Made by a program: the position numbers and the translations under genes. This document shows, piece after piece, positions 9,160 through 17,677 of a stretch of DNA of 64,000 nucleotides (the first letter of the stretch is position 1; every line of letters starts with the position of its first letter). The notes under the pieces are model-generated. The model saw nothing but the letters and a program-made list of their open reading frames with translations. It had not been told where the DNA came from and did no database searches. This DNA is from Gammaproteobacteria bacterium (lineage in GTDB: Bacteria; Pseudomonadota; Gammaproteobacteria; Steroidobacterales; Steroidobacteraceae). The DNA lies in NCBI GenBank assembly GCA_003164785.1, contig PLUE01000026.1:4948-68947 (forward strand), read 5' to 3'.

Positions 9160-11565
9160 ATGAACGGACTGACGTCGTCGCAATCCCCCTCCCAATCCCA
9201 GGGCGATTTTCAGCTGAATCCGCCGCAGTCGCCGCGGGCCCAGATGCGGGTCACCAAACGCTCGGGGGCCCACGAGCCGATCGACGTCAACAAGATCGTG
9301 CGCGCGGTGACGCGCTGCTGCGAGGGAATCGCCGACGTCGATCCCATGCGGGTCGCGTTGAAAACCATCGCCGGGCTGTACGACGGCGCCACCACCCGGG
9401 AACTCGACGAGTTGTCGATCCGGACAGCCTCGTCGTTCATGGCGGAGGAACCGGCCTACTCCAAACTTGCCGCACGCCTGCTCGCCGCGTTCATCGACAA
9501 GGAAGTGCAAGGATTGAGTGTTCACTCCTTCTCGCAGTCGATCCGCTGTGGATTCGACCTGGGACTCATCAACGAGCGCGTCCTGCAATTCGTCGAGGCG
9601 AATGCGAGAAAGCTGAATGATGCGATAGACGCCGAGCGGACGCGGCTGTTCGAGTATTTCGGGCTACGGACCCTCTACGACCGCTATCTCCTGAAACACC
9701 CGACCAAGCGTCACGTCATCGAAACGCCCCCGTACTTCTGGATGCGGGTCGCGGTCTCGTTGAGCACGAGCGTCCACGACGCGATCGAGCTCTACCAACT
9801 GTTCTCGTCGCTCGACTACCTTCCCAGCTCACCCACGCTATTCAATGCGGGCACCTTGCACGAACAACTCTCGAGCTGCTTCCTGCTCGATTCGCCGCCT
9901 GACTCTCTCGAAGGCGTGTATGAGAAATACAAGGACATCGCGCTCCTGTCGAAATTCTCCGGTGGCATCGGTGTCGCCTGGCACCGGGTGCGGTCCGAAG
10001 GCTCGCTCATCCGATCGACGAACGGTCTCTCCAATGGGATAGTGCCGTGGCTCAAGACATTGGATTCATCGGTCGCCGCCGTCAACCAGGGCGGCAAGCG
10101 CAAGGGCGCGGCGTGCGTGTACCTCGAGACCTGGCATGCGGACATCGAGGCGTTTCTCGAGCTTCGAGAGAACACCGGCGACGATGCACGACGCGCGCAT
10201 CACCTGAATCTCGCCAATTGGGTGCCGGACCTCTTCATGCGCCGGGTCGAGGCCAACGAGACCTGGTCGCTGTTCGACCCGAAGGAAGTCCCGGAACTGC
10301 CGGATGTCTACGGGGATGCCTTCGAACATGCCTACCTGCAGGCCGAAGCGCGCGGACTGGCCCGCAAGTCCCTGCCCGCTCGAGATCTCTACGCCCGCAT
10401 GATGCGAACGCTCGCCCAAACCGGCAATGGTTGGATGACATTCAAGGACAAATGCAACGAGGCGTGCAATCAAACGGCACGCCCCGGTGCGGTGGTCCAT
10501 CTATCCAACCTTTGCACCGAGATCATCGAGGTAAGCTCCCACGGCGAAACGGCGGTGTGCAACTTAGGCTCCATCAACCTCGCCCGCCATGTCACCGACC
10601 GCGCCTTCGATTTCGAGAAGCTCGCCCACACGGTCGAGGTTGCGGTACGCCAGTTGGACAGCGTCATCGATCTGAACTTCTATCCGATCGCGAGCGCCCG
10701 CACCTCGAACCTGCGCTGGAGACCGGTGGGTCTCGGCTTGATGGGTCTCCAGGACGTCTTTTTCCGCCTGCGTCTGCCGTTCGATGGCGAGTCCGCCCGC
10801 GCGCTGTCGCGACAGATATCCGAGGACGTGTATTTTCACGCGCTGCGCACGTCGAACGAACTTGCCCGGGCACGCGGAGCACATCCGAGTTTTGCCGAAA
10901 CCCGCGCAGCCAACGGTGAACTTCAGTTCGACGCCTGGGGCGTGACGCCGGCCAATGGCGATCGCTGGCGCACCCTCATCGCGGACATCGAGGCGCACGG
11001 CCTGCGCAACAGCCTTCTGATCGCGATCGCGCCGACGGCCACCATCGCATCCATCGCCGGTTGCTACGAATGCATCGAACCGCCGGTGTCGAACCTGTTC
11101 AAGCGGGAAACGCTCTCCGGTGATTTCCTGCAGATCAATGGTTATCTGGTGGATGAACTGAAGCGCCTGGGATTGTGGACGCCGGACATGCGGGACGCCA
11201 TCAAACTGGCCGACGGCTCGATCCAACAGCTCGAATCCATCCCGATCGAGTTGCGGCGGATCTATCGAACCGCGTGGGAGATACCGATGAAGTCGCTGAT
11301 CGAAATGGCGGCCGCGCGCGGGGCGTTCATCGACCAAAGCCAGTCGCTGAATCTTTTCATCGCCAATCCGAACATCGGTCAGCTCTCGAGCATGTACATG
11401 TATGCCTGGAAAGCTGGCCTGAAGACGACGTACTACCTCCGATCGCGGCCGGCGACCCGTATCGCGAAGACCACCGTGTCCGCAACGTCGATCGCCGCCA
11501 CCGACGACACGGATGCCGTCGCCTGTTCACTCGAGAACCCGGACATATGCGAGGCCTGCCAATGA
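9160..11565 (+). CDS. nrdA: Class Ia ribonucleoside-diphosphate reductase, alpha subunit
   Basis: Large subunit (801 residues from the ATG at 9160; a TTG six codons earlier is less likely) that reduces NDPs to dNDPs. An N-terminal ATP-cone (about 30-120, VTKRSG) is the likely dATP/ATP activity site. Catalytic residues are in place: Cys240 in LSSCFLLD, and Asn450, Cys452 and Glu454 in the NLCTE loop. Cys467 in VCNLGSINL pairs with Cys240. The C-terminal CEACQ tail (Cys797 and Cys800) accepts electrons from thioredoxin or glutaredoxin. It overlaps nrdB by four bases. The B12 riboswitch upstream predicts repression by adenosylcobalamin. Confidence 0.96.
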   Translation: MNGLTSSQSPSQSQGDFQLNPPQSPRAQMRVTKRSGAHEPIDVNKIVRAVTRCCEGIADVDPMRVALKTIAGLYDGATTRELDELSIRTASSFMAEEPAYSKLAARLLAAFIDKEVQGLSVHSFSQSIRCGFDLGLINERVLQFVEANARKLNDAIDAERTRLFEYFGLRTLYDRYLLKHPTKRHVIETPPYFWMRVAVSLSTSVHDAIELYQLFSSLDYLPSSPTLFNAGTLHEQLSSCFLLDSPPDSLEGVYEKYKDIALLSKFSGGIGVAWHRVRSEGSLIRSTNGLSNGIVPWLKTLDSSVAAVNQGGKRKGAACVYLETWHADIEAFLELRENTGDDARRAHHLNLANWVPDLFMRRVEANETWSLFDPKEVPELPDVYGDAFEHAYLQAEARGLARKSLPARDLYARMMRTLAQTGNGWMTFKDKCNEACNQTARPGAVVHLSNLCTEIIEVSSHGETAVCNLGSINLARHVTDRAFDFEKLAHTVEVAVRQLDSVIDLNFYPIASARTSNLRWRPVGLGLMGLQDVFFRLRLPFDGESARALSRQISEDVYFHALRTSNELARARGAHPSFAETRAANGELQFDAWGVTPANGDRWRTLIADIEAHGLRNSLLIAIAPTATIASIAGCYECIEPPVSNLFKRETLSGDFLQINGYLVDELKRLGLWTPDMRDAIKLADGSIQQLESIPIELRRIYRTAWEIPMKSLIEMAAARGAFIDQSQSLNLFIANPNIGQLSSMYMYAWKAGLKTTYYLRSRPATRIAKTTVSATSIAATDDTDAVACSLENPDICEACQ

Positions 11566-12566
11566 GCAACCTGCTCGATCCGGGGTTCAACCTGACGCTG
11601 CGTCCGATGCGCTACCCGAAGTTCTACGACATGTATCGGGACGCCATCAAGAACACGTGGAGCGTCGAGGAGATCGACTTCCAGATCGACCTGGGTCACA
11701 TGCAGCGCCGCATGAGTCCGGCCGACCAGCATTTGATCGAACGCTTGGTCGCATTCTTCGCCACCGGCGATTCGATCGTCTCGAACAACCTGGTGCTGAG
11801 CCTCTACAAGCACATCAATTCTCCCGAGGCCCGCATGTATCTATCCCGGCAGCTCTACGAAGAAGCCCTGCATGTGCAGTTCTATCTCACGCTGCTCGAT
11901 CACTATGTGCCGGACCAGGACAAGCGCGCCCGTGCCTTCGCCGCCATCGACCACATCCCTTCCATCCAGCGAAAGGCCGAGTTCTGCCGCCGCTGGACCG
12001 ATTCGGTCGCCGATCTGCAGCGCATCGACACCGCGGATGATCGGCGCCGGTTCCTGCTCAATCTGACCTGCTTTGCGAGTTGCATCGAGGGCCTGTTCTT
12101 CTTCGGCGCCTTCGCCTACGTGTACTTCCTGCGCTCGCGAGGGCTGCTGCCCGGCCTCGCGGCGGGCACCAATTGGGTGTTCCGCGATGAGAGCGCCCAT
12201 ATGGCCTTCGCTTACGAGGTGCTGAGAACCGTTCGTGAAGAGGAGCCTGGGTTGTTCGATGCGGGCTGGGCGGGTCAGGTCCGGCTCATGATCGAAGAGG
12301 CCGTGGAATGCGAGGTGGCCTTCGCCGAGGACGTCCTGTCCGGCGGCGTGGTCGGCCTCACGCGGCACGAGATGCGTGAATACCTCCAATACGTCGCGGA
12401 TCAGCGGCTGCTGATGCTCGGTCTGCCGATCCGCTATGGTTCGCGCAATCCATTTTCCTTCATGGAGCTGCAGGACGTGCAGGAACTCACCAACTTCTTC
12501 GAGCGCAAGGTATCTTCCTACCAGGTCGCGGTGCAGGGAGAAGTCGCCTTCGACCAAGCATTCTGA
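11562..12566 (+). CDS. nrdB: Class Ia ribonucleotide reductase, beta subunit
   Basis: Di-iron radical subunit of 334 residues. The metal ligands can be read off as Asp70, Glu101, His104, Glu176, Glu210 and His213. The radical tyrosine Tyr108 sits four residues after His104. Ligand spacings (31, 3 and 34) equal those of E. coli R2, so an ordinary oxygen-dependent tyrosyl-radical enzyme is expected rather than a tyrosine-less class Ic type. The start is the ATG in the ATGA overlap with nrdA. No nrdI or nrdH gene lies nearby, which fits class Ia rather than Ib. Confidence 0.96.
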   Translation: MSNLLDPGFNLTLRPMRYPKFYDMYRDAIKNTWSVEEIDFQIDLGHMQRRMSPADQHLIERLVAFFATGDSIVSNNLVLSLYKHINSPEARMYLSRQLYEEALHVQFYLTLLDHYVPDQDKRARAFAAIDHIPSIQRKAEFCRRWTDSVADLQRIDTADDRRRFLLNLTCFASCIEGLFFFGAFAYVYFLRSRGLLPGLAAGTNWVFRDESAHMAFAYEVLRTVREEEPGLFDAGWAGQVRLMIEEAVECEVAFAEDVLSGGVVGLTRHEMREYLQYVADQRLLMLGLPIRYGSRNPFSFMELQDVQELTNFFERKVSSYQVAVQGEVAFDQAF

Positions 12567-12583
12567 ACCAGCGCGCTGCCTGC

Positions 12584-12616
12584 AGCGACCGTCGCATTGC
12601 CTAGAGCGACCGTCGC
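12584..12616. repeat. Tandem palindromic 12-mers at the nrdB / cytochrome c convergent junction
   Basis: The 12-mer AGCGACCGTCGC occurs at 12584-12595 and again at 12605-12616, nine bases apart. Each copy is itself an almost perfect palindrome (GCGAC-C-GTCGC), and the two copies can also pair with each other. The second copy forms the last codons of the cytochrome gene. A role as a bidirectional transcription stop is possible, but there is no T tract. Confidence 0.5.
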
Positions 12617-13902
12617 TTGGCCACGTCGTCCGGCGTCACGCTGCCCTGCTTGCCGCCGAAATGCCCGACGACGTAGTTGGCCAACGCCGCCACCTCCGTA
12701 TTCGAATACGCGCCGGCAAACGCCGGCATGTAGACGTCGGTTTCGCCGATGCGCATCTTCACGCCCTGCAGGATGGCCTGAGTCACGTTCGCGCCGCTCA
12801 CGTCGTTGACGTTTCGCGTGCCCAGGAGCGAAGCGTATGGCGTCTCCTGGCCGGTGCCATTCCATTGATGGCAGCTCGCACAGGCTCCCTCGAACAACGT
12901 GGACCCTTCCGACTGCGTCGTCGCATCCCCGCCCGGCGCCGCGGCGGAGGACGCCAAAGCAGGTGCAGCCTTGGGATCGATGTCGATGGGATGCTTGCCT
13001 TCGTGCGCCGGCATGCTGCGCAAGTACCCGACCAACGCCGTCGCGTCGGCCGGATTCAAGAATTGCAGGCTGTGTGCGACCGCCTCTCCCATGGGCCCCG
13101 ATGCGGAGGCATGCCCGTCCGCATGCCCCGTCATCAAGTACTGCACCGTCTCACCTTCGGTCCAGCCGCCGATGCCGTACTTCGAGTCCGGGGTGATGTT
13201 GTAGGCCTTCCAGCCCTGCAATTCCTGGCCGGCGAATTCCTCTCCATGCTCCAAGCCGAACCCCAAATTGCGCGGCGTATGGCACTCCGCGCAATGACCG
13301 AGCGCGGTCGCCAGATAGGCGCCGCTGTTCCACTCCGCCGGCTTGGAGGGGTCCGCCACGAACCTCTGGCTCTTGAAGAATGCCGCGTTCCAAAACCCCA
13401 TGGCCCAACGCTGATTGAAGGGAAAGCCTAGATCATTGGCGCGATTCTTCCGGGCGATGGCCGGCAGGCTGAGCAGGTACGCCTTGATGGCCAGCACGTC
13501 GCTGCGGCTCAGTTTGGTGTACGAGGTATAGGGAAAGGCCGGGTACAGATGCGCGCCATCGTTGCGCACGCCCTCGCGAACCGCACGCACGAACTCATCA
13601 TCACTCCACTTGCCGATGCCGTCGACCGGATCGGGCGTGATGTTGCTCGAGTAAATGGTGCCGATCGGCAACTTGAAGCCCACACCGCCGGCGAACGGTC
13701 TGTGCGAGTCCGGGACCGTGTGGCAGGCCACGCAATCGGCCGCCTTGGTCAGATACTCTCCGCGCGCCAGCACCTCGGCCGTGGGCGGCGCACCCGCGAT
13801 CAAGGCAGCGGTCCCCGCCGAGTCGTCCGTTCTGTTCAACATCACATAGGCCACGGCGCCGATCACGATGACCGCGCCGATCGCCGCCAGCAGGCGTTTC
13901 AT
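12601..13902 (-). CDS. Tri-heme cytochrome c subunit of a molybdenum hydroxylase
   Basis: Membrane-anchored or exported c-type cytochrome of 433 residues. An N-terminal hydrophobic segment (about 5-21) serves as signal or anchor. Three CxxCH heme sites lie at Cys57-His61, Cys204-His208 and Cys341-His345, in three cytochrome c domains as in the cytochrome subunit of alcohol and aldehyde dehydrogenases. Its ATG overlaps the stop of the molybdopterin subunit (ATGA). It is therefore the likely electron acceptor of that enzyme, passing electrons to the respiratory chain in the periplasm. Confidence 0.88.
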   Translation of the reverse strand: MKRLLAAIGAVIVIGAVAYVMLNRTDDSAGTAALIAGAPPTAEVLARGEYLTKAADCVACHTVPDSHRPFAGGVGFKLPIGTIYSSNITPDPVDGIGKWSDDEFVRAVREGVRNDGAHLYPAFPYTSYTKLSRSDVLAIKAYLLSLPAIARKNRANDLGFPFNQRWAMGFWNAAFFKSQRFVADPSKPAEWNSGAYLATALGHCAECHTPRNLGFGLEHGEEFAGQELQGWKAYNITPDSKYGIGGWTEGETVQYLMTGHADGHASASGPMGEAVAHSLQFLNPADATALVGYLRSMPAHEGKHPIDIDPKAAPALASSAAAPGGDATTQSEGSTLFEGACASCHQWNGTGQETPYASLLGTRNVNDVSGANVTQAILQGVKMRIGETDVYMPAFAGAYSNTEVAALANYVVGHFGGKQGSVTPDDVAKRRSL

Positions 13903-16154
13903 GCCTCGCCCTCCGCAGCCCCTGCTGCCGCGGCATTGTTGGAGACGACCACGTCGAGCGCGGCGGCGTTCTGTACCAGCTGGGTGCGATCCACGGGCAG
14001 GACCCGCAGGCGCACACCGGTCGCGGCGAAGATGGCGTTGCCCAGTGCCGGCGCTGCGATGGCGGTGCCCACCTCGCCCAGGCCTCCCGGCGGCTGATCA
14101 CTCTCGATCCGGTGCAGTTCGACCAGCGGCGTCTCGTTGATGCGAAGCGAGCGGTAATCGTGGAAGTTGCTCTGTTCGATCGCGCCCTGCTTGATCGTGA
14201 TGCCATTGAAGAGCGCGGCGCTCAAGCCGAACAGCAGTCCGCCCTGCACCTGGGCCTCGACGGAACTCGGATTGATCGCCACGCCGCAATCGAGGGCCAC
14301 CACCGCGCGGCGCAGCTTCACCTCGCCCTGCGGCGTCGCCTCGACTTCGACGATCACGCACACGCGGCTGCCGAACGGCTCGCCCAACGCGATCCCTCGT
14401 CCCACACGGGCCGGCAGCGGCTGCGTGCTCCAGCCAATTTTCTCGGCCGCCAGATCGAGCAGCGCCAGCGAACGAGGATTCTTCTGCAGCAGCGCGCGCC
14501 GGTATTCCAGCGGATCCTTGCCCGCGGCGTGCGCGAGTTCGTCCATGAAACTTTCCACGACGAAGAGATTGTGTGTCGGGCCCACGCCGCGCCACCACCC
14601 GACGATCAAGCCCTCCGGCATGTCATGGCGCACCCATTCGACTTTGGAGTTCGGAATGTCGTACGGCACTTCGGCCGCACATTCCACCGTATCGCTGTCC
14701 AGGCCGTTCTTCGCCATCGCCATTGGCGCCCACCGTCCGAGCACGGTCCCGCCGGTGATGAGATCGCCGTACCACACCGGCCGTCCATCGGTATCGAGCA
14801 ACGCCGAAATCCGATCGTGGTACATGGGCCGCACGATGTCGTGCCGGATGTCCTCTTCCCGCGTCCAGATGATCTTGATCGGATAGGTCACCTTCCTGGC
14901 GAAGTGCAGCGCCTGTTCGACCGAATCCGTTTCCAGGCGCCGGCCGAAGCCGCCGCCCAGGTATTGGTTGTGCAGTTCGATCTTGTCCGCCGACAATCCG
15001 GTGATCGTCACGGCGGCCGCCACGCATCGCGTGGGCACCTGTGTGCCGACCCAGATGTCGCATCGGTTGGGCTGTACCCACACCGTGGTGTTGAGCGGCT
15101 CCATCGTGGCGTGCGCCAGCATCGGCAACTGGTACACAGCCTGCACCAGCTTGCCGTCCGCCGGCTTCTTTCCCGCTTCGCGACCGAGGATCGGCGTGCC
15201 GTTATGAGACGCATCGATGAGGGCCTCGCGAAGCTTGGACGTCGTGAGCGCCGCATTGTCGCCAAGATCCCATTCGATATCGAGCGCGTCCAAGCCCTGC
15301 TTCGCAGCCCAAAAGTGCTCGCCCACCACGGCAACGGCGCTGTCGAGCACGAGCACGTCGATCACGCCCGGTATGGCGCGCGTCCGCTTGTCGTTGATGC
15401 CGACCACCTTGCCGCCGAAGGTCGGACAGGCCTTGACCGTGGCGATCTTCATGCCCGGCACCTTCACGTCGATCCCGAACTGGGTCGCGCCGGTCACTTT
15501 GTCCGCCGAGTCGACACGCCGCAGCGGCTTGCCGATCAGCGTGAAATCCTTGGCCTCCTTGAGCGTCACCTGGGCAGGAACGGGCAGCGCTCCCGCGGCT
15601 TTCGCCAGCGCTCCATAGCCGAGGGAACGCTTCGTCGCCGGGTGGCTGACCACGCCGCGAACGACGCTGCACGTCGAGGGGTCGACATGCCAGCGCTCGG
15701 CAGCCGCCGTCACCAACATGACGCGCGCCACGGCGCCCGCTTCGCGCAGCACGCTCCAGTGACCGCGCGTGCTCGTCGAGCCGCCGGTGATCTGACCGCC
15801 CAACAGCGGCATGGAATACAGCTCTTCGTTGGGCGGCGCATGCTCCACCTTGATCTGATCGATGCCCACGTCGAGTTCTTCAGCCAACATCATGCACGCG
15901 CCGGTGTAGATGCCCTGACCCATCTCGACGTTCGGCATCACCAGCCGCACGCGGCCGTCCGCGTCGATACGAATGAACGCGTTGGGCGCAAACGGCGGAT
16001 TGCCGTCGGCCGCTGCCGCGGCCGCATCGCCCGGCTGCCGACGCGCACTGATCGCGGCACTGGCCGTACCGCTGGTCGCCGACCACAGGAACGCGATGGT
16101 CAGACCACCGAGCTTCAGCGCCTTGCGCCGCCCGAGATCGGTCTCATCGACCAT
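13899..16154 (-). CDS. Xanthine dehydrogenase-family molybdopterin subunit (isoquinoline 1-oxidoreductase beta-like)
   Basis: Large molybdenum subunit, 751 residues. A Tat-type signal (LGRRKALKLGG, then a hydrophobic stretch ending ATSGTASA) indicates export already folded with its cofactor. The body has the Mo-hydroxylase features: VEMGQGIYTG early, GGGFGRRLE in the middle, and GGLGEVG near the C-terminus, whose Glu is the expected catalytic base. Best family match is the IorB/CO-dehydrogenase-like aldehyde or N-heterocycle oxidising group; the substrate cannot be read from sequence. A GTG at 16178, overlapping the 2Fe-2S gene stop as GTGA, is an alternative start that adds 8 codons. Confidence 0.88.
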   Translation of the reverse strand: MVDETDLGRRKALKLGGLTIAFLWSATSGTASAAISARRQPGDAAAAAADGNPPFAPNAFIRIDADGRVRLVMPNVEMGQGIYTGACMMLAEELDVGIDQIKVEHAPPNEELYSMPLLGGQITGGSTSTRGHWSVLREAGAVARVMLVTAAAERWHVDPSTCSVVRGVVSHPATKRSLGYGALAKAAGALPVPAQVTLKEAKDFTLIGKPLRRVDSADKVTGATQFGIDVKVPGMKIATVKACPTFGGKVVGINDKRTRAIPGVIDVLVLDSAVAVVGEHFWAAKQGLDALDIEWDLGDNAALTTSKLREALIDASHNGTPILGREAGKKPADGKLVQAVYQLPMLAHATMEPLNTTVWVQPNRCDIWVGTQVPTRCVAAAVTITGLSADKIELHNQYLGGGFGRRLETDSVEQALHFARKVTYPIKIIWTREEDIRHDIVRPMYHDRISALLDTDGRPVWYGDLITGGTVLGRWAPMAMAKNGLDSDTVECAAEVPYDIPNSKVEWVRHDMPEGLIVGWWRGVGPTHNLFVVESFMDELAHAAGKDPLEYRRALLQKNPRSLALLDLAAEKIGWSTQPLPARVGRGIALGEPFGSRVCVIVEVEATPQGEVKLRRAVVALDCGVAINPSSVEAQVQGGLLFGLSAALFNGITIKQGAIEQSNFHDYRSLRINETPLVELHRIESDQPPGGLGEVGTAIAAPALGNAIFAATGVRLRVLPVDRTQLVQNAAALDVVVSNNAAAAGAAEGEA

Positions 16155-16174
16155 TGGCCGCAGGCGACGCGCCT

Positions 16175-16666
16175 TCACGCCGCACCAGCTGCGATCGTTT
16201 GCAGCACTTCGGCCTTGCCTGTCGCCGCCTGCTTGATCGCCGCCCGAATGCGGACGTAGGTAGCGCAGCGACAGAGGTTCCCCGCCATGGCGGCATCGAT
16301 GTCGGCGTCGGTGGGATTCGGCGTTCTCGCGATCAGTGCCGCGGCCGACATGATCTGTCCGGACTGGCAATAGCCGCATTGCACCACGTCGACGTCCAGC
16401 CAGGCCTCCTGGATCTTCTGGCCGCTCGGGGTCTTACCGACCGCCTCGATGGTGGTGATCGCCTTGGTGCCCACGGAGCCCACGGGCAACACGCAGGAAC
16501 GAACCGCCTGGCCGTCCAAATGCACCGTGCACGCGCCGCACTGGGCGATCCCGCAGCCGAATTTGGTGCCGGTCAGACCGACGATGTCACGCAACACCCA
16601 TAACAGCGGCATGTCTGCCGGAACGTCTACCGAGCGGGATTCCCCATTGACCTGCAATACGAACAT
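16175..16666 (-). CDS. 2Fe-2S subunit of molybdenum hydroxylase (isoquinoline 1-oxidoreductase alpha-like)
   Basis: Small iron-sulfur subunit of 163 residues. The plant-ferredoxin cluster uses Cys38, Cys43, Cys46 and Cys58 (CGIAQCGAC...C). The second helical-bundle cluster uses Cys97, Cys100, Cys132 and Cys134 ([12 protein letters not shown]). It has no signal of its own, so it probably rides out through Tat with the large subunit. First gene of a three-gene unit with the Mo subunit and cytochrome c. No accessory gene of the XdhC/MocA type lies in the neighbourhood. Confidence 0.92.
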   Translation of the reverse strand: MFVLQVNGESRSVDVPADMPLLWVLRDIVGLTGTKFGCGIAQCGACTVHLDGQAVRSCVLPVGSVGTKAITTIEAVGKTPSGQKIQEAWLDVDVVQCGYCQSGQIMSAAALIARTPNPTDADIDAAMAGNLCRCATYVRIRAAIKQAATGKAEVLQTIAAGAA

Positions 16667-16851
16667 GATCGGCCTCCGAAGTGGATGCGATCAGTCTACT
16701 GCCAATTTGCCGGTCGAGGGATGCCTGCTGTGGCGCCTATGCCCGCCCAGCAATCCGTCATACCCGCGTCGATACAACACTCGCGATCACCGCGGAAAGT
16801 GATCACGCTTTGCGGTCACCGCTGCGCATCGATCGCGGTCCGACGCGCCGA

Positions 16852-17670
16852 CTATAGGTCGATGATCTCGATATCGTCTGCATGCAGGGCTGTCCCGAGA
16901 AACGTGCCGCTGACGCGCGCGAACCGGGCCGCTCCGTCCGTGGCGAGCCAGCGGACCGCGCCCCGGCCCGGCGCCGGATTCTCCAGCTGCGCGAGTACCG
17001 CGGCCGCGGTGGTTTCAGCCGAATCGACGATGCGCACCGAATCCGGGATCACCGCGCGGATCGCGCCGGCCAGGACGGGAAAATGCGTGCATCCCAACAC
17101 CAGGGTGTCGGGTGTTTGGCCGGGAACCCCGTCGGACGAAAATATCGGCTCGAGATAGCGGCGCGCAACCGACTCGGCAATCGCGCCATCGACCCAGCCT
17201 TCCTCCGCCATCGCGACGAACAAGGAGCACGGCCGGGCGATGACGCGCGCGGCGGGATCCAGCCGGCGGATCGCCGCCGTATACGCGCCTCCACCGATCG
17301 TGCCTTCCGTACCGATGACGGCGATGTGCCGCGAGCGCGATGCCGCCACGGCCGCCATGGCGCCCGGTTCGATCACGCCGATGATGGGAATCGCCGGGTA
17401 GCGCGAGCGCAGTGCGCCGAGGGCGGACGCGGAGACCGTGTTGCACGCCACGACGAGGCAGCGGATGTCCCGCGCGACCAGTGCGTCCGCGCATTGCAGC
17501 GAATAGCGGACGACAGTATCGGCGCTCTTGGTTCCATACGGCAGTCGCGCCGTATCACCGAGATAAATGAAGTCCTCGCCGGGCAGCGCCGAGCGCAGTG
17601 CGCGCAGCACCGTCAAGCCCCCGACTCCCGAATCGAACACGCCGATGGGCGCCCTGCGGATCGGCGCCAT
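16852..17670 (-). CDS. murI: Glutamate racemase
   Basis: Cofactor-independent racemase that supplies D-glutamate for peptidoglycan, 272 residues. The two catalytic cysteines are in VACNT (Cys76) and GCTH (Cys194). The N-terminal FDSGVGGL and the LGDTARLPYG loop are typical. It follows lysS after 7 bases and is probably the last gene of rpfE-recJ-prfB-lysS-murI. Downstream, an imperfect inverted repeat around 16788-16816 could end transcription but lacks a clear T run. Confidence 0.96.
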   Translation of the reverse strand: MAPIRRAPIGVFDSGVGGLTVLRALRSALPGEDFIYLGDTARLPYGTKSADTVVRYSLQCADALVARDIRCLVVACNTVSASALGALRSRYPAIPIIGVIEPGAMAAVAASRSRHIAVIGTEGTIGGGAYTAAIRRLDPAARVIARPCSLFVAMAEEGWVDGAIAESVARRYLEPIFSSDGVPGQTPDTLVLGCTHFPVLAGAIRAVIPDSVRIVDSAETTAAAVLAQLENPAPGRGAVRWLATDGAARFARVSGTFLGTALHADDIEIIDL

Positions 17671-17677
17671 GGGGCGC

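Noticed and set aside
14112..16259. 715-codon plus-strand frame opposite the molybdopterin subunit
   Set aside because: Antisense shadow of a gene with clear Mo-hydroxylase motifs and a Tat signal.
16780..16820. Imperfect inverted repeat around AGTGATCACG downstream of murI
   Set aside because: Bulged stem without T tract; noted in the murI entry but not supported well enough as a terminator.
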